A stretch of DNA of 64,000 nt from JAJFUV01 sp964561215 (GCA_964561215.1 CAZLOS010000006.1:1-64000), one strand, 5' to 3'; positions 8,744-19,729 are shown, counted from the first letter of the stretch. The notes: generated from the letters alone by a model not told the origin. Made by a program: numbers and translations.

Positions 8744-9766
8744 ATGAATCTCCCCACAGACAGCAACCAGCGGTGCGGACTACGCAAGTGGATCGCCCCC
8801 GCGCTGGGGTACCTGGTTTCCCTGGTGTGTCTGGTATGGGTGTACCGGGGCTTCGATTGGCGCGCGGAGCTAACCCGCCTTAGCTCGCTCGACTTGCACT
8901 GGCTGGCTATCGCGATCGTTGCGGATGTGCTCGTCTACGTCAGTCAAGGCTGGCGCTGGCGCATGCTCCTCAAACCGGTGAGCGAAGTCTCCCTGGTCCG
9001 CTCGGTCCAGGCGATTTACGTGGGCCTGTTCACCAACGAGGTGCTGCCCTTGCGCGGAGGCGAGCTGGTACGTAGCTATCTGCAAGGGCACTGGAACGAC
9101 ATTCCGTTTGGCGTCGTGTTCTCTTCGGCGGTCGTGGAACGCTTATTTGATGGCATATGGCTGGTGCTGTTCACCATCGTGTCCACTTCGATCATCCAGT
9201 TGCCGGGCTATCTGGTGGACGGGACTCGAGTGCTGGCGGGTGCAGTGGCGGGCCTCCTGTTCCTGTTGGCCGTCGCCGTATTTCAGAAGCATCATGCGCA
9301 CGCCGCTGTGGCCAACAGCCGTTGGGCCGATAAGCTCTGGCACGTCGTGAATGCGCTGCACGACATGGGACGCTCACCCAGTTTCTACCTGGCGTTTCTG
9401 GCCAGCTTCGTCTACCTGGGCCTCCAGTTGGTGCCCATTCACGCGCTCATGTTGGCATACGGCCTCGACCTGTCCTGGAGAGCGACACTGGTGACGCTGG
9501 TGGTCCTGCGCCTGGGCACACTTCTGCCGCAGGCCCCCGGAAATGTCGGATCTTTCCAGTTCTTCGCCGTGGTTGCGCTGCGGCTGTTCGGGGTGGACAA
9601 ACCCGAGGCGATCGGTTTCGCCACGTTGCTGTTCTTCGTGGTGACGGTGCCCCTGTGGGTGGTGGGTTTCATCGCGACGATGGCCAGCGGCATCGGGTTC
9701 GGCGACATACGCCGGAGGGCCGCCGAAACACACCGCCAGACTAGCGCACCGGCCGCGAGTGCGTGA
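8744..9766 (+). CDS. Flippase-like / lysylphosphatidylglycerol synthase transmembrane-domain protein
   Basis: 340 residues from the ATG at 8744. About eight membrane helices, with the family marks LRGGELVRSYL (near residue 105), VVERLFDG and PQAPGNVGSFQFF. Members of this UPF0104/AglD-like group move or modify lipid-linked substrates in the inner membrane. The soluble aminoacyl-transferase part of MprF is absent, so lipid aminoacylation is not implied. It is the third gene of the trpS run and reads towards an independently promoted oxidoreductase. Confidence 0.8.
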   Translation: MNLPTDSNQRCGLRKWIAPALGYLVSLVCLVWVYRGFDWRAELTRLSSLDLHWLAIAIVADVLVYVSQGWRWRMLLKPVSEVSLVRSVQAIYVGLFTNEVLPLRGGELVRSYLQGHWNDIPFGVVFSSAVVERLFDGIWLVLFTIVSTSIIQLPGYLVDGTRVLAGAVAGLLFLLAVAVFQKHHAHAAVANSRWADKLWHVVNALHDMGRSPSFYLAFLASFVYLGLQLVPIHALMLAYGLDLSWRATLVTLVVLRLGTLLPQAPGNVGSFQFFAVVALRLFGVDKPEAIGFATLLFFVVTVPLWVVGFIATMASGIGFGDIRRRAAETHRQTSAPAASA

Positions 9767-9789
9767 ACAGTCTCATCGGCTTCGCGCGC

Positions 9790-9795
9790 TATAAT
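9790..9795 (+). promoter_or_regulatory. Candidate -10 box upstream of the 9815 oxidoreductase
   Basis: A perfect TATAAT lies 20 bases before the GTG start, with a strong GGAGG ribosome site between them (about 9802-9806). The -35 is weak (a TGAACA-like hexamer about 20 bases upstream). The Shine-Dalgarno sequence is what fixes the GTG start of the downstream gene. Confidence 0.45.
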
Positions 9796-9814
9796 CTCGG
9801 CTGGAGGTTCATTC

Positions 9815-10957
9815 GTGGCACGCGATCTTAAGGCCGTATCCAGAAGAGGGTTCTTTCAACGTACCACCGCGGCGGGCGCTTTCACCATCGTGAGCGCGCA
9901 GGCGGTGCGAGGCACGCAGGCCAACTCGAAAGTGACGTTCGGGCTCATCGGCACGGGCAACCGCGGCTCCTACGACGCTTCCATCGCCAACGCCGATCCG
10001 CGCGCGCAGGTGACAGCGCTGTGCGACCTGTTCGACGACCGCATCGAGACCGCCACACAGAAGATCAAGGCGATGAACCCGAAAGTCTACAAGGACTACG
10101 AGAAGCTCCTTGCAAGCGACGTGGATGCCGTCATCATCGCGACTCCTCCGTTCGAACACCCCCGCATGCTCGAAGCAGCCGTCCAGGCGCGCAAGCACAT
10201 CTACTGCGAGAAGCCCATGGGCGTGGATGCGGCGGGCTGCAAGAAGGTGATCGCCGCCGGGCGCAAGGCGGACCCCAAGAAGTGCCTCTCGACGGGATAC
10301 CAGCAGCGCTACGGCCCGGTGTATCTCGAAGCCTACAAGCGTATCCAGGAAGGGCAGATCGGAGAACTGGTGAACGCGCGCGGCTACTGGATCAGCAACG
10401 ATCCGTTCAAGCGCGTGCCTTACGACGATCCCAAGATCGACAAGCTACGCAACTGGTTCTGCTATCGCGAACTCTCCGGCGACTTTATCGTCGAGCAGGA
10501 TTGCCACAATATCGACGTGCTCCACTGGTTCCTGGGCAACCATCCCACGCGCGCGGTCGGCTACGGCGGCCGTAAAGTGCGCACGACCATGGACCTGATG
10601 GACCACCTGAGCCTGTGTTTCGAGTTCCCCGGCGGCCTGCACGTGAACTTCGAAGCTAATCAGCTGACGCCTCCCGGTTGCGGCCGCGTCGGCGAGGAGT
10701 TCACCGGCACCAAGGGCGTCATCCTGACCTCCCGCAGCAGGATGACTCACATGAGGGGACCGGGGAAGCAGGAAGTGATTCCGGCCAAGCGCGACATCAC
10801 CATCGACGCGTTCGAACTGTTCATCAGCCGCGTGATCAACGGGGAAGTGGAGAATGTGGCCGAGCGCTCGGCGATAAGTACACTAACGGCCATCCTGGGC
10901 CGGACGGCGCTTTACACCCAGCGGGAAGCCACCTGGAAAGGCGATATCGGCGTTTAG
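9815..10957 (+). CDS. Gfo/Idh/MocA family oxidoreductase, Tat-exported
   Basis: 380 residues, GTG start fixed by GGAGG. The twin-arginine signal SRRGFFQRTTAAGAFTIVSA occupies residues 9-28. The Rossmann motif GLIGTGNRGS comes next, and YCEKPMG near residue 130 is the family's catalytic-domain lysine motif. It is shorter than, and distinct from, the 2975 paralogue (380 against 460 residues; GTGNRG against GVWGRG). A periplasmic sugar or polyol dehydrogenase is likely. It converges on efp with only five bases between the stops. Confidence 0.87.
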   Translation: MARDLKAVSRRGFFQRTTAAGAFTIVSAQAVRGTQANSKVTFGLIGTGNRGSYDASIANADPRAQVTALCDLFDDRIETATQKIKAMNPKVYKDYEKLLASDVDAVIIATPPFEHPRMLEAAVQARKHIYCEKPMGVDAAGCKKVIAAGRKADPKKCLSTGYQQRYGPVYLEAYKRIQEGQIGELVNARGYWISNDPFKRVPYDDPKIDKLRNWFCYRELSGDFIVEQDCHNIDVLHWFLGNHPTRAVGYGGRKVRTTMDLMDHLSLCFEFPGGLHVNFEANQLTPPGCGRVGEEFTGTKGVILTSRSRMTHMRGPGKQEVIPAKRDITIDAFELFISRVINGEVENVAERSAISTLTAILGRTALYTQREATWKGDIGV

Positions 10958-10962
10958 CCTGC

Positions 10963-11520
10963 TCAGGCGCGTTCGAGGTAGGTTCCCTCGGCGGTGTTCA
11001 CGCGAATCTTTTCGCCTTCGCTGATGAACGGGGGAACCTGCACCACCAGGCCGGTTTCCATCTTGGCGGGCTTGGTGACGTTGGATACGCTGGCGCCCTT
11101 CAGGCCGGGCTCGGTTTCTACTACGGTCAGTTCGACAGCGGCGGGAAGTTCCACGCTGATGGGCTTGCCCTCGTAAAACTCGACCTTGACGTTCAGTTGA
11201 GGGATCAGGTACTGCACTGCGTCGCCCAGCAGGTCCTTGGTCAGGTGCATCTGCTCGAACGTTTCGGTGTTCATGAAGTAGTAGAACTCGCCGTCGTCGT
11301 ACAGATACTCCATCTCGTGCTCGTCCAGAGCGGCTCGCTCGACGCGGTCTTCAGAAGAGAACCGGTGCTCGGTCATGTTGCCGGAGCGCAGGCTGCGCAT
11401 CCTGGCTTGGACAAAACCGCGGAGATTGCCGGGTGTGCGATGAAAAACGCTGAAGACGGAGTAAAGCTCGTTTTCGAACTTAATCACCATCCCGGGGCGC
11501 ATTTGGGTTGCCTGAATCAT
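10963..11520 (-). CDS. efp: Translation elongation factor P
   Basis: 185 residues with the three-barrel EF-P layout (KOW-like N-domain, central OB fold, C-terminal OB fold ending VNTAEGTYLERA). EF-P rescues ribosomes stalled on polyproline. The tip of the modified loop reads RTPGNLRGF at residues 28-36: the position that is Lys34 in E. coli or Arg32 in Pseudomonas aligns with Asn32 here. No epmA, epmB, earP or ymfI gene is visible in the window. It is divergent from guaB. Confidence 0.95.
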   Translation of the reverse strand: MIQATQMRPGMVIKFENELYSVFSVFHRTPGNLRGFVQARMRSLRSGNMTEHRFSSEDRVERAALDEHEMEYLYDDGEFYYFMNTETFEQMHLTKDLLGDAVQYLIPQLNVKVEFYEGKPISVELPAAVELTVVETEPGLKGASVSNVTKPAKMETGLVVQVPPFISEGEKIRVNTAEGTYLERA

Positions 11521-11627
11521 GAATCGGAAACTCCCTTGCCTTTCGGGGATTGTACTCGATGGCTATTTTTGATTTTAGCACCAGGCCAAGGGCCGTTGCC
11601 TACGCTATAGTAAATGTATTCACCCCT

Positions 11628-13082
<1,455 letters not shown>

Positions 13083-13134
13083 CCTCGTGCGGCGCCCGCG
13101 CCTGTGCTAAGCTGATTGTTTCCCAGTATTTCCA

Positions 13135-13440
13135 ATGAGCTGGACGTCCAGTCGCGCCCGCACTACTTTTACAGCCGCACTTCTGCTGATTGCGGTAGCC
13201 GGGCTGGCGGTCTTCATCACCAGTCCCTGGCACATCCACAACCGGTTGTCCGCGCAGCCATGCGCACTGACGTCTTTTGAGCACGCCTCTACCACCGGCG
13301 AGTCGCTACTGCCATCGCCGATCGCGCCGCTGATGGAAGCGGTTGCGATCTGGACAGGGCGGGACCCGCGGCCTGTTGAGCCGACGTTCATTCTTCCCGC
13401 GCCTGTCCGCGCCCCACCCTACACCCTTCCTCTCGCCTAG
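13135..13440 (+). CDS. Small membrane-anchored hypothetical protein preceding the metal efflux operon
   Basis: 101 residues: a basic N-terminus, one membrane helix or signal (about residues 12-28), then a Pro-rich tail with HIH and one Cys. It lies 52 bases behind guaB and 33 bases ahead of the TolC-like gene, in the same direction as the efflux operon. In other bacteria small His-containing proteins of this size often precede Cus/Czc operons, so a metal-related role is a guess. I recognise no domain with confidence. Confidence 0.5.
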   Translation: MSWTSSRARTTFTAALLLIAVAGLAVFITSPWHIHNRLSAQPCALTSFEHASTTGESLLPSPIAPLMEAVAIWTGRDPRPVEPTFILPAPVRAPPYTLPLA

Positions 13441-13473
13441 TCTCCGTTTTTTGGCTGAAGAAAGGATATTCAT

Positions 13474-14745
13474 ATGCGGGTATTGGGATTCCCTACCGCG
13501 GCGTTCATTCTCCTTGAGGCTGCGGCATTCGGTGCCAGCCAGCCGCGAGCTTCCCTCACGGTGGACGACGCCGTGGCGGAGATGCTTGCCAATAATCTCG
13601 GCCTGCTGGCCGACCGCGCCAGCATCGCCATCGCCGGGGCGCGGACGATTACCGCCGGCTTGCGGCCGAATCCAGTCGTAAGCTCCGGCGCCGACCACCT
13701 GGACGTGCTGGGCACGAAGTTCGACGACATGAACGGGGGCGGGCCGACGGAGGTCAATCTCCGCACCGATTTCACCATCGAACGCGGCGGCAAACGGAAA
13801 CTGCGGGTGGACACGGCGCGCCAGGCGCGCTCGGTGGCCGAGTTGAACTTCCTGACATCGGCCCGCGCGCTGATTCTCGACACTCAGAACGCCTTTCTGG
13901 ATGCGGTCGTGGCCCGGGACGCGTTGCAGCTCGCCAGGCAGGATTACGAGACTTTCCAGCGCATCGTCGAGATCAACACCGCGCGCGAGAAGGCCGGCGA
14001 CCTCTCCAGGGTGGAATTGACGCGCGTGAGGCTTGCCGCCCTGGAGGCGCGCAACGCCGTGCGCACGGGCGAACTCCGCTGGCGCAAGTCGCTGACCCGC
14101 CTGGCGACGCTGGTGGGCCGCGCCGATCCAAACAGCTTGCGCGATATCGCAGGCGATCCGCGGCGCGACCCGGAAGTCCCCGCGTTCGAAGCCATCCTCG
14201 GACAGGCGCGCGAGCAGCGCGCAGATCTGCAGTCGTTGCGCGCCGATCTGGCCCGCGCGGCGGCCGAAGTCAACCTGCAGCAAGCCATCGCCAGGCCGGA
14301 CGTGACCGTGGGCACCGAGTACCGCCGCCAGCAGGGCGTCAACGGCACCAGCAACTCGCTCGGCGTCTTTTTCCAGGTTCCACTGCCCGTGTTCAACCGC
14401 AACCAGGGCGAGATAGCACGAGCCGTTGAGGAAAGGCGGCAAGCGGAGTTGCGCTTGCGGGCGCGGGAACGGGCCCTGACCGGCGAAGTGGATGACGCCT
14501 ATCAACAATGCCGCACGGCCCGCGAACTGCTCGGGGAGATCGAAGGGGCCATGATCGGGCAGGCGCGCGAGGTGCGCGACACCACCGAATACACTTACAA
14601 GCGAGGAGAAGCGACCTTGCTCGAACTACTGGACGCGCGGCGCGCGTTCAATGAAACCATGCAGAGCTATCACCAGGCGCGCGCCGAGTATGCGCGGGCC
14701 CTGTACCTGCTCGATTCCGTCACCGGAAAGGTGGTAAAGCCTTGA
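13474..14745 (+). CDS. TolC/CzcC-family outer-membrane efflux protein
   Basis: 423 residues. Signal peptide MRVLGFPTAAFILLEAAAFG, then two long coiled-coil halves with the OEP repeat pattern (LTVDDAVAEMLANNLGL; ERRQAELRLRARERALTGEV). It is the first gene of a tripartite efflux operon and forms the outer-membrane channel. Its stop TGA is embedded in the TTG start of the adaptor gene (TTGA), a sign of translational coupling. Confidence 0.88.
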   Translation: MRVLGFPTAAFILLEAAAFGASQPRASLTVDDAVAEMLANNLGLLADRASIAIAGARTITAGLRPNPVVSSGADHLDVLGTKFDDMNGGGPTEVNLRTDFTIERGGKRKLRVDTARQARSVAELNFLTSARALILDTQNAFLDAVVARDALQLARQDYETFQRIVEINTAREKAGDLSRVELTRVRLAALEARNAVRTGELRWRKSLTRLATLVGRADPNSLRDIAGDPRRDPEVPAFEAILGQAREQRADLQSLRADLARAAAEVNLQQAIARPDVTVGTEYRRQQGVNGTSNSLGVFFQVPLPVFNRNQGEIARAVEERRQAELRLRARERALTGEVDDAYQQCRTARELLGEIEGAMIGQAREVRDTTEYTYKRGEATLLELLDARRAFNETMQSYHQARAEYARALYLLDSVTGKVVKP

Positions 14746-15917
14746 AACCCTTCATCTCCGTATTTGCCATCTTCATCCTGGCCGGATGCTCGCGCGCTCC
14801 GGAACAAGCCGCTCGCCCGGCGGAGCGCGGTCCGGCGGCCCCGGCTCCCGCGAAAACGGGCTGGGTGCGCTTCAACGCGGGTTCACCGCAGCTCAATCGT
14901 ATTCGTGTCGCACAGGTTGCGTTGTCGGAGGTCGCCGTCGATGAAGTGGTAGCGCCAGGCAAGGTGGTCATCAACCCGAACCGCATTTCAAGAGTGGGAT
15001 TGCCCTTGCCGGGGCGCGTGACGGCCGTCGAAGTGCGTCTTGGCGACGCCGTCAAGCAAGGCCAGCCGCTGCTGCGCGTGGAAAGTCCGGAAGCTGAAGA
15101 GGCGGTCTCTCGTGCCTATCAAGCGGAAGCTGCGCAGAGCCAGGCTCGTGCCGCGCTCAATAAGGCGCAGGCGGACCTGGACCGGCTGCGCGATCTCTAC
15201 ACGCATGGCGCCACGCCGAAAAAAGAGGTGTTGAACGCGGAGGCCGAGTTGGTTCGCGCGCAAGCCGCGGTGAAAGATACTGCCGCGGGTTTGGAACAGG
15301 CGCGGCGGCGGCTGCATATTCTCGGCCTGAACGGAGCCGGCTTCGGACAGCAGGTGGTCGTGCGGTCGCCCATCTCAGGCAAGGTTCTCGATGTGCAGGT
15401 CGTCCCCGGCGAGTTCCGGAACGATACCAACGCGCCGATGATCACGGTGGCGGATCTGTCGACGGTGTGGGTGACTTCCGCCATCCCGGAAAACTCCATC
15501 CGGTGGATCGAGCGGGGCGAACGGGTAAAGATCGAACTGGAGGCCTATCCGGGTGAAGTGTTCACGGGCCGCGTGATGCGCGTGGCCGATACGGTGGATC
15601 CCCAATCGCGCACCGTCGAGGTGCAGACCGAACTCGCGAATCGCGACGGCCGGCTCCGCCCGGAGATGTTCGCGCGCATCCGCCACTCGCATGGTTCCCG
15701 CACGTTGCCCGCCGTGCCGAGCGCCGCTCTGGTGCAGTCCGGCGGCAGCGCCTGGGTGTACGTCGCGCGTTCAGACCACGAATTCGAAAGGGTGCGGGTC
15801 GCGGTGGGAGAGGACGTTGGTGGAAAAGCTCCAGTGCTCTCCGGGGTGCAAAGCGGCGACCGCGTGGTTGTGGACGGCGCCATCCTGTTACAGGGCCAGC
15901 TCGGAGGTGGGCAGTGA
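14742..15917 (+). CDS. RND efflux periplasmic adaptor lipoprotein (CzcB-like)
   Basis: 391 residues from a TTG start. Lipoprotein signal with lipobox LAGC (Cys15). The order is lipoyl half (PGRVTAVEVRLGDAVKQGQPL), alpha-hairpin (residues about 120-185), second lipoyl/barrel (VRSPISGKVLDVQVVPG) and beta-barrel (YPGEVFTGRVMRVADTVD). It bridges the inner-membrane pump and outer-membrane channel. The ends overlap both neighbours by four bases (TTGA, GTGA), so the three genes form one tightly coupled operon. Confidence 0.9.
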   Translation: MKPFISVFAIFILAGCSRAPEQAARPAERGPAAPAPAKTGWVRFNAGSPQLNRIRVAQVALSEVAVDEVVAPGKVVINPNRISRVGLPLPGRVTAVEVRLGDAVKQGQPLLRVESPEAEEAVSRAYQAEAAQSQARAALNKAQADLDRLRDLYTHGATPKKEVLNAEAELVRAQAAVKDTAAGLEQARRRLHILGLNGAGFGQQVVVRSPISGKVLDVQVVPGEFRNDTNAPMITVADLSTVWVTSAIPENSIRWIERGERVKIELEAYPGEVFTGRVMRVADTVDPQSRTVEVQTELANRDGRLRPEMFARIRHSHGSRTLPAVPSAALVQSGGSAWVYVARSDHEFERVRVAVGEDVGGKAPVLSGVQSGDRVVVDGAILLQGQLGGGQ

Positions 15918-18900
15918 TCGCCGGCCTGGTGCCTTTCCTGCTGCGCCGCCGGGCAGTTGCCGTGATCGCTCCATTGCTCGTCGCCGGAGTGGGCGTGTGG
16001 GCCATGCTGCACCTCGAGTTGGAAGCCTATCCGGATCTGTCGGAAACACAGGTGACCGTCATTACGCTCTATGCGGGCCACGGCGCCGAGGAAGTGGAAA
16101 AGCAGGTGACCATTCCCGTTGAGCGGGTCCTGCAAGCGGTGCCCAGGGTGATCGCGCGACGCTCCCGTACGATTTTCGGGCTTTCCGTCGTGGATCTCAC
16201 TTTCGAGTACAACGTCGAAGACCACTTCGCCCGGCAGGCGGTACTCGAGAAACTCCACGAGGCACACCTCCCGCCGGAAGCCGAGCCGTCGCTCGCGCCG
16301 CCGACTACGCCGGCCGGCGAACTCTATCGCTATACGGTGGAAGGCGAGGGCAACGACCTGATGAAACTGCGGGAGCTTCAGGACTGGGTGATCTCGCCAC
16401 GCTTCCTGCAGGTGCCCGGCGTGGGTGACGCATTCGCCTTCGGCGGCCTCCTCAAGCAATACCAGATCGAGGTCGATCCACAGGCGCTCGCCAAGTACCA
16501 CCTTTCCATTACGCGTATCGCCGAGGCCGTGAACGCCAACAACGAAAACGCCGGCGGGTCCCTGCTCAGCCACGGCCAGCAGGCCATGGTGGTCCGCGGC
16601 GTGGGCGCGGTGCGCTCCACCTCCGATATCGACAACATCGTCGTCGTTTCGAACAAGGGCGTGCCTGTTTTCGTGCGGGACATCGGCAAGGTCCGCATCG
16701 GACCGGCTCCACGCAACGGCATCTTCGGCATCGACCAGCGCGGCGATTGTGTGGAAGGCATCGTGGTGATGCGGCGCGGCGAGAACCCCAGCGAAGTGCT
16801 TGCCGGAGTGCGCGATGCGGTTGAAGAACTGAACTCGGGCGGCTTGCCCGCCGGCACCCGCATCGTTCCCATTTATGACCGCACCGAACTGGTGCAAAAC
16901 ACCGTGCGCACGGTGTCGCGCACGTTGACCGAGGGCCTGGCCCTGGTGTTCCTGGTCCTGCTGTTCTTCCTCGGTAGTTTCGAGGCCGCCCTGCTGACGG
17001 CGTTCACCATCCCCCTCTCGCTTCTGTTCGCGTTCGCGGTAATGCATTTCGCGGGCATCCCGGCCAGCCTGCTCAGCCTGGGCGCCATCGATTTCGGCAT
17101 CATCGTGGACGGCACGCTGGTCATGGTCGAGTTCATCGTCAGGCGCTTGCGGCAGGAAGGAGGAGCTTCGGCCTTTGCCGTAGTGCGGGATTCCTCGCTT
17201 CAAATGCAGCGCCCCGTCTTTTTCTCACTGCTGATTCTCATTGCGGCTTACATTCCGTTGTTCACGCTCGAGCGCGTCGAGCGCCGGCTGTTCACACCCA
17301 TGGCTTACACGGTGAGCGCCGCCTTGGTCGGTTCGCTGCTGTTCGCGCTGCTGATAGTTCCGGTCCTGGCGAGCTGGCTGTTCCGCAACGGAGCGCGGGG
17401 GTGGCGCAACCCCTGCAATAAATGGTTAGGCGACTGGTATGAGTCCGCACTCCATTTTCTACTGGGTCGTCCCGTGCGGGTCCTGGTCGTTACACTCGCG
17501 GTGATTGCCGGCAGCTTCGCGTTGTTCGGTTTCCTCGGTGCCGAGTTCCTGCCGCAACTCGATGAAGGTGTCGTCTGGATTCGCGCCAACCTCCCGCCCG
17601 GAGTCTCTCTCGAAAAATCGGCCGAGATGGCCGGAAGTATCCGGGCCACGATCGCGGAACTCCCGGAAGTGGCCCACGTCACTTCGCAAACCGGTCGCCA
17701 GGAATCCAACACCGAACCGTTCGGTCCCAACCGCAACGAATTCCTGGTAGTCCTCCGGCCGTACTCGACGTGGGCGCACAACAAGACCAAAGCCGAACTC
17801 ACGCAGTCGCTCGCCGGCCGTTTGCGCGCGGAATATCCCGGCATCACATTCAATTTCACGCAACCCATCATCGACATGGTCACCGAAGCCGTCACCGGCT
17901 CCTCGGCCGACCTGGCGGTCATCCTCAGCGGGCCCGACCTCGCGACGCTGCGTGCCAAGGCCGGACAGGTGCTTGACGTCATGCGCCGAATTCCAGGCGC
18001 CGCCGACACCGCCATCGAACAGGAGGCCGAGCAGGCGCAGGTGCGCATCGAGGTGAACCGCCAGGAGGTCGCGCGGTATGGAATCAACGTCAAGGACGTG
18101 CAGGACGTCATCGAGCTGGCCATCGGCGGCCGTCCGGCGAGCGTGGTTTATGAAGGGGATCGTGTCTTCGACATCGTGGTGCGATACGTAGCCGAGGCGC
18201 GTGGCACAGTGGGCCGCATCGGCGATATCCTCGTTCCCACCGCCGACGGAGGTCGCGTTCCGTTGTCCTCATTGGCCTCCATTTCGATCCAGGATGGATC
18301 GAGCATCATTGCGCGGCGCGAGAACCAGCGTCAGATCAGCGTGCGCACCAACATTCGCGGGCGCGACCAGAGCGGGTACGTCGCCGAAGCCCAGAAACGC
18401 CTGCGGCGGCAGTTGCGGCTGCCGCCCGGTTACAAGATCTTCTGGGGCGGCCAGTTTGAGAACCTGTCGCGCGCCCGCGTGCGGCTGGGGTGGATCGTCC
18501 CCATCACCATAGCCATCATTTTTGCGCTGCTCTACTGGACATTCGGCTCCATGCTGGACGCCTCGCTGGTGTTGGCCAACGTGCCCTTCTCGATCACCGG
18601 TGGTATTGTGGCGTTGTGGTTGCGGGGCATTCATTTCAGCGTCTCGGCGGTCGTGGGGTTCATCTCGCTGTTCGGCGTGGCCGTGATGACCGGCGTGCTG
18701 TACCTCACCGCGATCAACCGCGAGATGCGCGAGCACGGCCGCGCGCCGCGGGAAGCCGTATTGTCCGGCGCCTGCAGCCAGTTCCGGGCCGGCCTGATGC
18801 TGGTGACTATCGCTATGCTCGGCATCACGCCCGCGACTTTCGCCACCGGCATCGGCTCGGATGTCCAGCGGCCGCTGGCTACGGTGATTTTCGGGGGTCT

Positions 18901-18991
18901 GATCTCTACGCTGTGTTTGGGACTTTTCTCCTTTCCCGGCATGGTTTACCTGGCCAAACGCTGGCTGGGCCGCGTCGCGAAGAGGACCTGA
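15914..18991 (+). CDS. CzcA/CusA-type heavy-metal RND efflux pump
   Basis: 1025 residues, GTG start overlapping the adaptor stop. Two sets of six membrane helices flank large periplasmic loops. The helix-4 proton relay reads DFGIIVDGTLVMVE, with acidic residues at 393, 399 and 406. That pattern resembles CzcA-type divalent-cation pumps (Zn/Co/Ni) more than the CusA copper/silver pattern. It drives metal export by proton antiport with the two preceding genes. Metal specificity is inference. No two-component regulator lies next to the operon. Confidence 0.9.
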   Translation: MIAGLVPFLLRRRAVAVIAPLLVAGVGVWAMLHLELEAYPDLSETQVTVITLYAGHGAEEVEKQVTIPVERVLQAVPRVIARRSRTIFGLSVVDLTFEYNVEDHFARQAVLEKLHEAHLPPEAEPSLAPPTTPAGELYRYTVEGEGNDLMKLRELQDWVISPRFLQVPGVGDAFAFGGLLKQYQIEVDPQALAKYHLSITRIAEAVNANNENAGGSLLSHGQQAMVVRGVGAVRSTSDIDNIVVVSNKGVPVFVRDIGKVRIGPAPRNGIFGIDQRGDCVEGIVVMRRGENPSEVLAGVRDAVEELNSGGLPAGTRIVPIYDRTELVQNTVRTVSRTLTEGLALVFLVLLFFLGSFEAALLTAFTIPLSLLFAFAVMHFAGIPASLLSLGAIDFGIIVDGTLVMVEFIVRRLRQEGGASAFAVVRDSSLQMQRPVFFSLLILIAAYIPLFTLERVERRLFTPMAYTVSAALVGSLLFALLIVPVLASWLFRNGARGWRNPCNKWLGDWYESALHFLLGRPVRVLVVTLAVIAGSFALFGFLGAEFLPQLDEGVVWIRANLPPGVSLEKSAEMAGSIRATIAELPEVAHVTSQTGRQESNTEPFGPNRNEFLVVLRPYSTWAHNKTKAELTQSLAGRLRAEYPGITFNFTQPIIDMVTEAVTGSSADLAVILSGPDLATLRAKAGQVLDVMRRIPGAADTAIEQEAEQAQVRIEVNRQEVARYGINVKDVQDVIELAIGGRPASVVYEGDRVFDIVVRYVAEARGTVGRIGDILVPTADGGRVPLSSLASISIQDGSSIIARRENQRQISVRTNIRGRDQSGYVAEAQKRLRRQLRLPPGYKIFWGGQFENLSRARVRLGWIVPITIAIIFALLYWTFGSMLDASLVLANVPFSITGGIVALWLRGIHFSVSAVVGFISLFGVAVMTGVLYLTAINREMREHGRAPREAVLSGACSQFRAGLMLVTIAMLGITPATFATGIGSDVQRPLATVIFGGLISTLCLGLFSFPGMVYLAKRWLGRVAKRT

Positions 18992-19013
18992 AAACGGGGC
19001 GCTTCCCGGGAAA

Positions 19014-19034
19014 GTGCTATGATGAAAGTGTCTT
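19014..19034 (+). promoter_or_regulatory. Candidate extended -10 promoter of the RRM gene, within a repeated 19-mer
   Basis: TGC-TATGAT (19015-19023) is an extended -10 element without a good -35. The 19 bases GCTATGATGAAAGTGTCTT (19016-19034) recur exactly in the tatA promoter at 25738-25756. If used, it gives the RRM gene a leader of roughly 105 bases, as seen for many cold-regulated RNA-binding proteins. Confidence 0.45.
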
Positions 19035-19138
19035 TGCCCGCCTCATCATTTTCGACGAGCGCCTTCCGGCCACTATTCCTGTATTCCTGCAGTATGGTCT
19101 GACAAGGACAAATCTAATCTAAACAGAAGGAATTAACC

Positions 19139-19462
19139 ATGACGAACATTTTCGTGGGAAACCTCAGCTACCAAACAACGCAGGAAGACCTCCAGGCGGC
19201 ATTCGCGGCCTACGGTGCGGTCGAACGCGTAACTATTGTGACAGATCGCGACACGGGCCAGCCCCGCGGCTTCGCTTTCGTTGAAATGACCGAGCGGCGC
19301 GACGCCGAGACGGCGATCAGCCAGTTGAACGGCACCGAGTTGAACGGCCGGGCCCTGAACGTCAATGAAGCGCGGCCCAAGCCAACCGGCGGCGGGCGCG
19401 GCGGCTTTGGCGGCGGCCGGGGTCGTGGCGGTTCCGGCGGCGGACGCGGACCGCGCTGGTAA
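19139..19462 (+). CDS. RRM-domain RNA-binding protein with glycine/arginine-rich tail
   Basis: 107 residues. A single RNA-recognition motif fills residues 1-80, with RNP2 IFVGNL (residues 4-9) and RNP1 RGFAFVEM (about 43-50). It is followed by a Gly/Arg tail of RGG type (residues 84-107). Bacterial proteins of this sort, like cyanobacterial Rbp proteins, bind RNA and are often cold- or stress-induced. An AAGGA ribosome site precedes the ATG. A 57-residue basic protein and a DEAD-box helicase follow, giving a small RNA-metabolism neighbourhood. Confidence 0.9.
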   Translation: MTNIFVGNLSYQTTQEDLQAAFAAYGAVERVTIVTDRDTGQPRGFAFVEMTERRDAETAISQLNGTELNGRALNVNEARPKPTGGGRGGFGGGRGRGGSGGGRGPRW

Positions 19463-19555
19463 ATAACCGCGGTTCTTTACAAGTCACATCAAAACATCGC
19501 AGAACGGGGCCACCTCGCCGGATGGCTCCTATACGTCTGCCTGGGAGGAGTAAGT

Positions 19556-19729
19556 ATGGCTGGACGCGGACCACAATCTTACAAAAAGCGCCAGAAGGAA
19601 CAAAAGCGCAAGGAGCGGCAGGAAGAAAAGCGCGCGAAGCGTCTGCAACGCAAACATGAAAACCTGCCCTCAGAAGAAACGGTCGAGCAAGTGCAGCCCG
19701 AAGTGGAGCAGCAAACACTCGACTTCTGA
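19556..19729 (+). CDS. 57-residue highly basic hypothetical protein
   Basis: An ATG at 19556 follows a strong GGGAGGAG ribosome site (19542-19549). The product is 57 residues: a Lys/Arg/Glu/Gln-rich helix (residues 9-34, with KKRQKEQKRKER) and an acidic, Gln-rich tail ending QQTLDF. The charge pattern suggests nucleic-acid or ribosome binding, but no domain is recognised. It sits between the RRM protein (93 bases) and the DEAD-box helicase (109 bases), on the same strand. The coding call rests on the ribosome site and on composition. Confidence 0.65.
   Translation: MAGRGPQSYKKRQKEQKRKERQEEKRAKRLQRKHENLPSEETVEQVQPEVEQQTLDF

Noticed and set aside
15545..17203. 552-codon minus-strand frame
   Set aside because: Antisense to the adaptor and CzcA-like genes, His/Arg-rich without domains.
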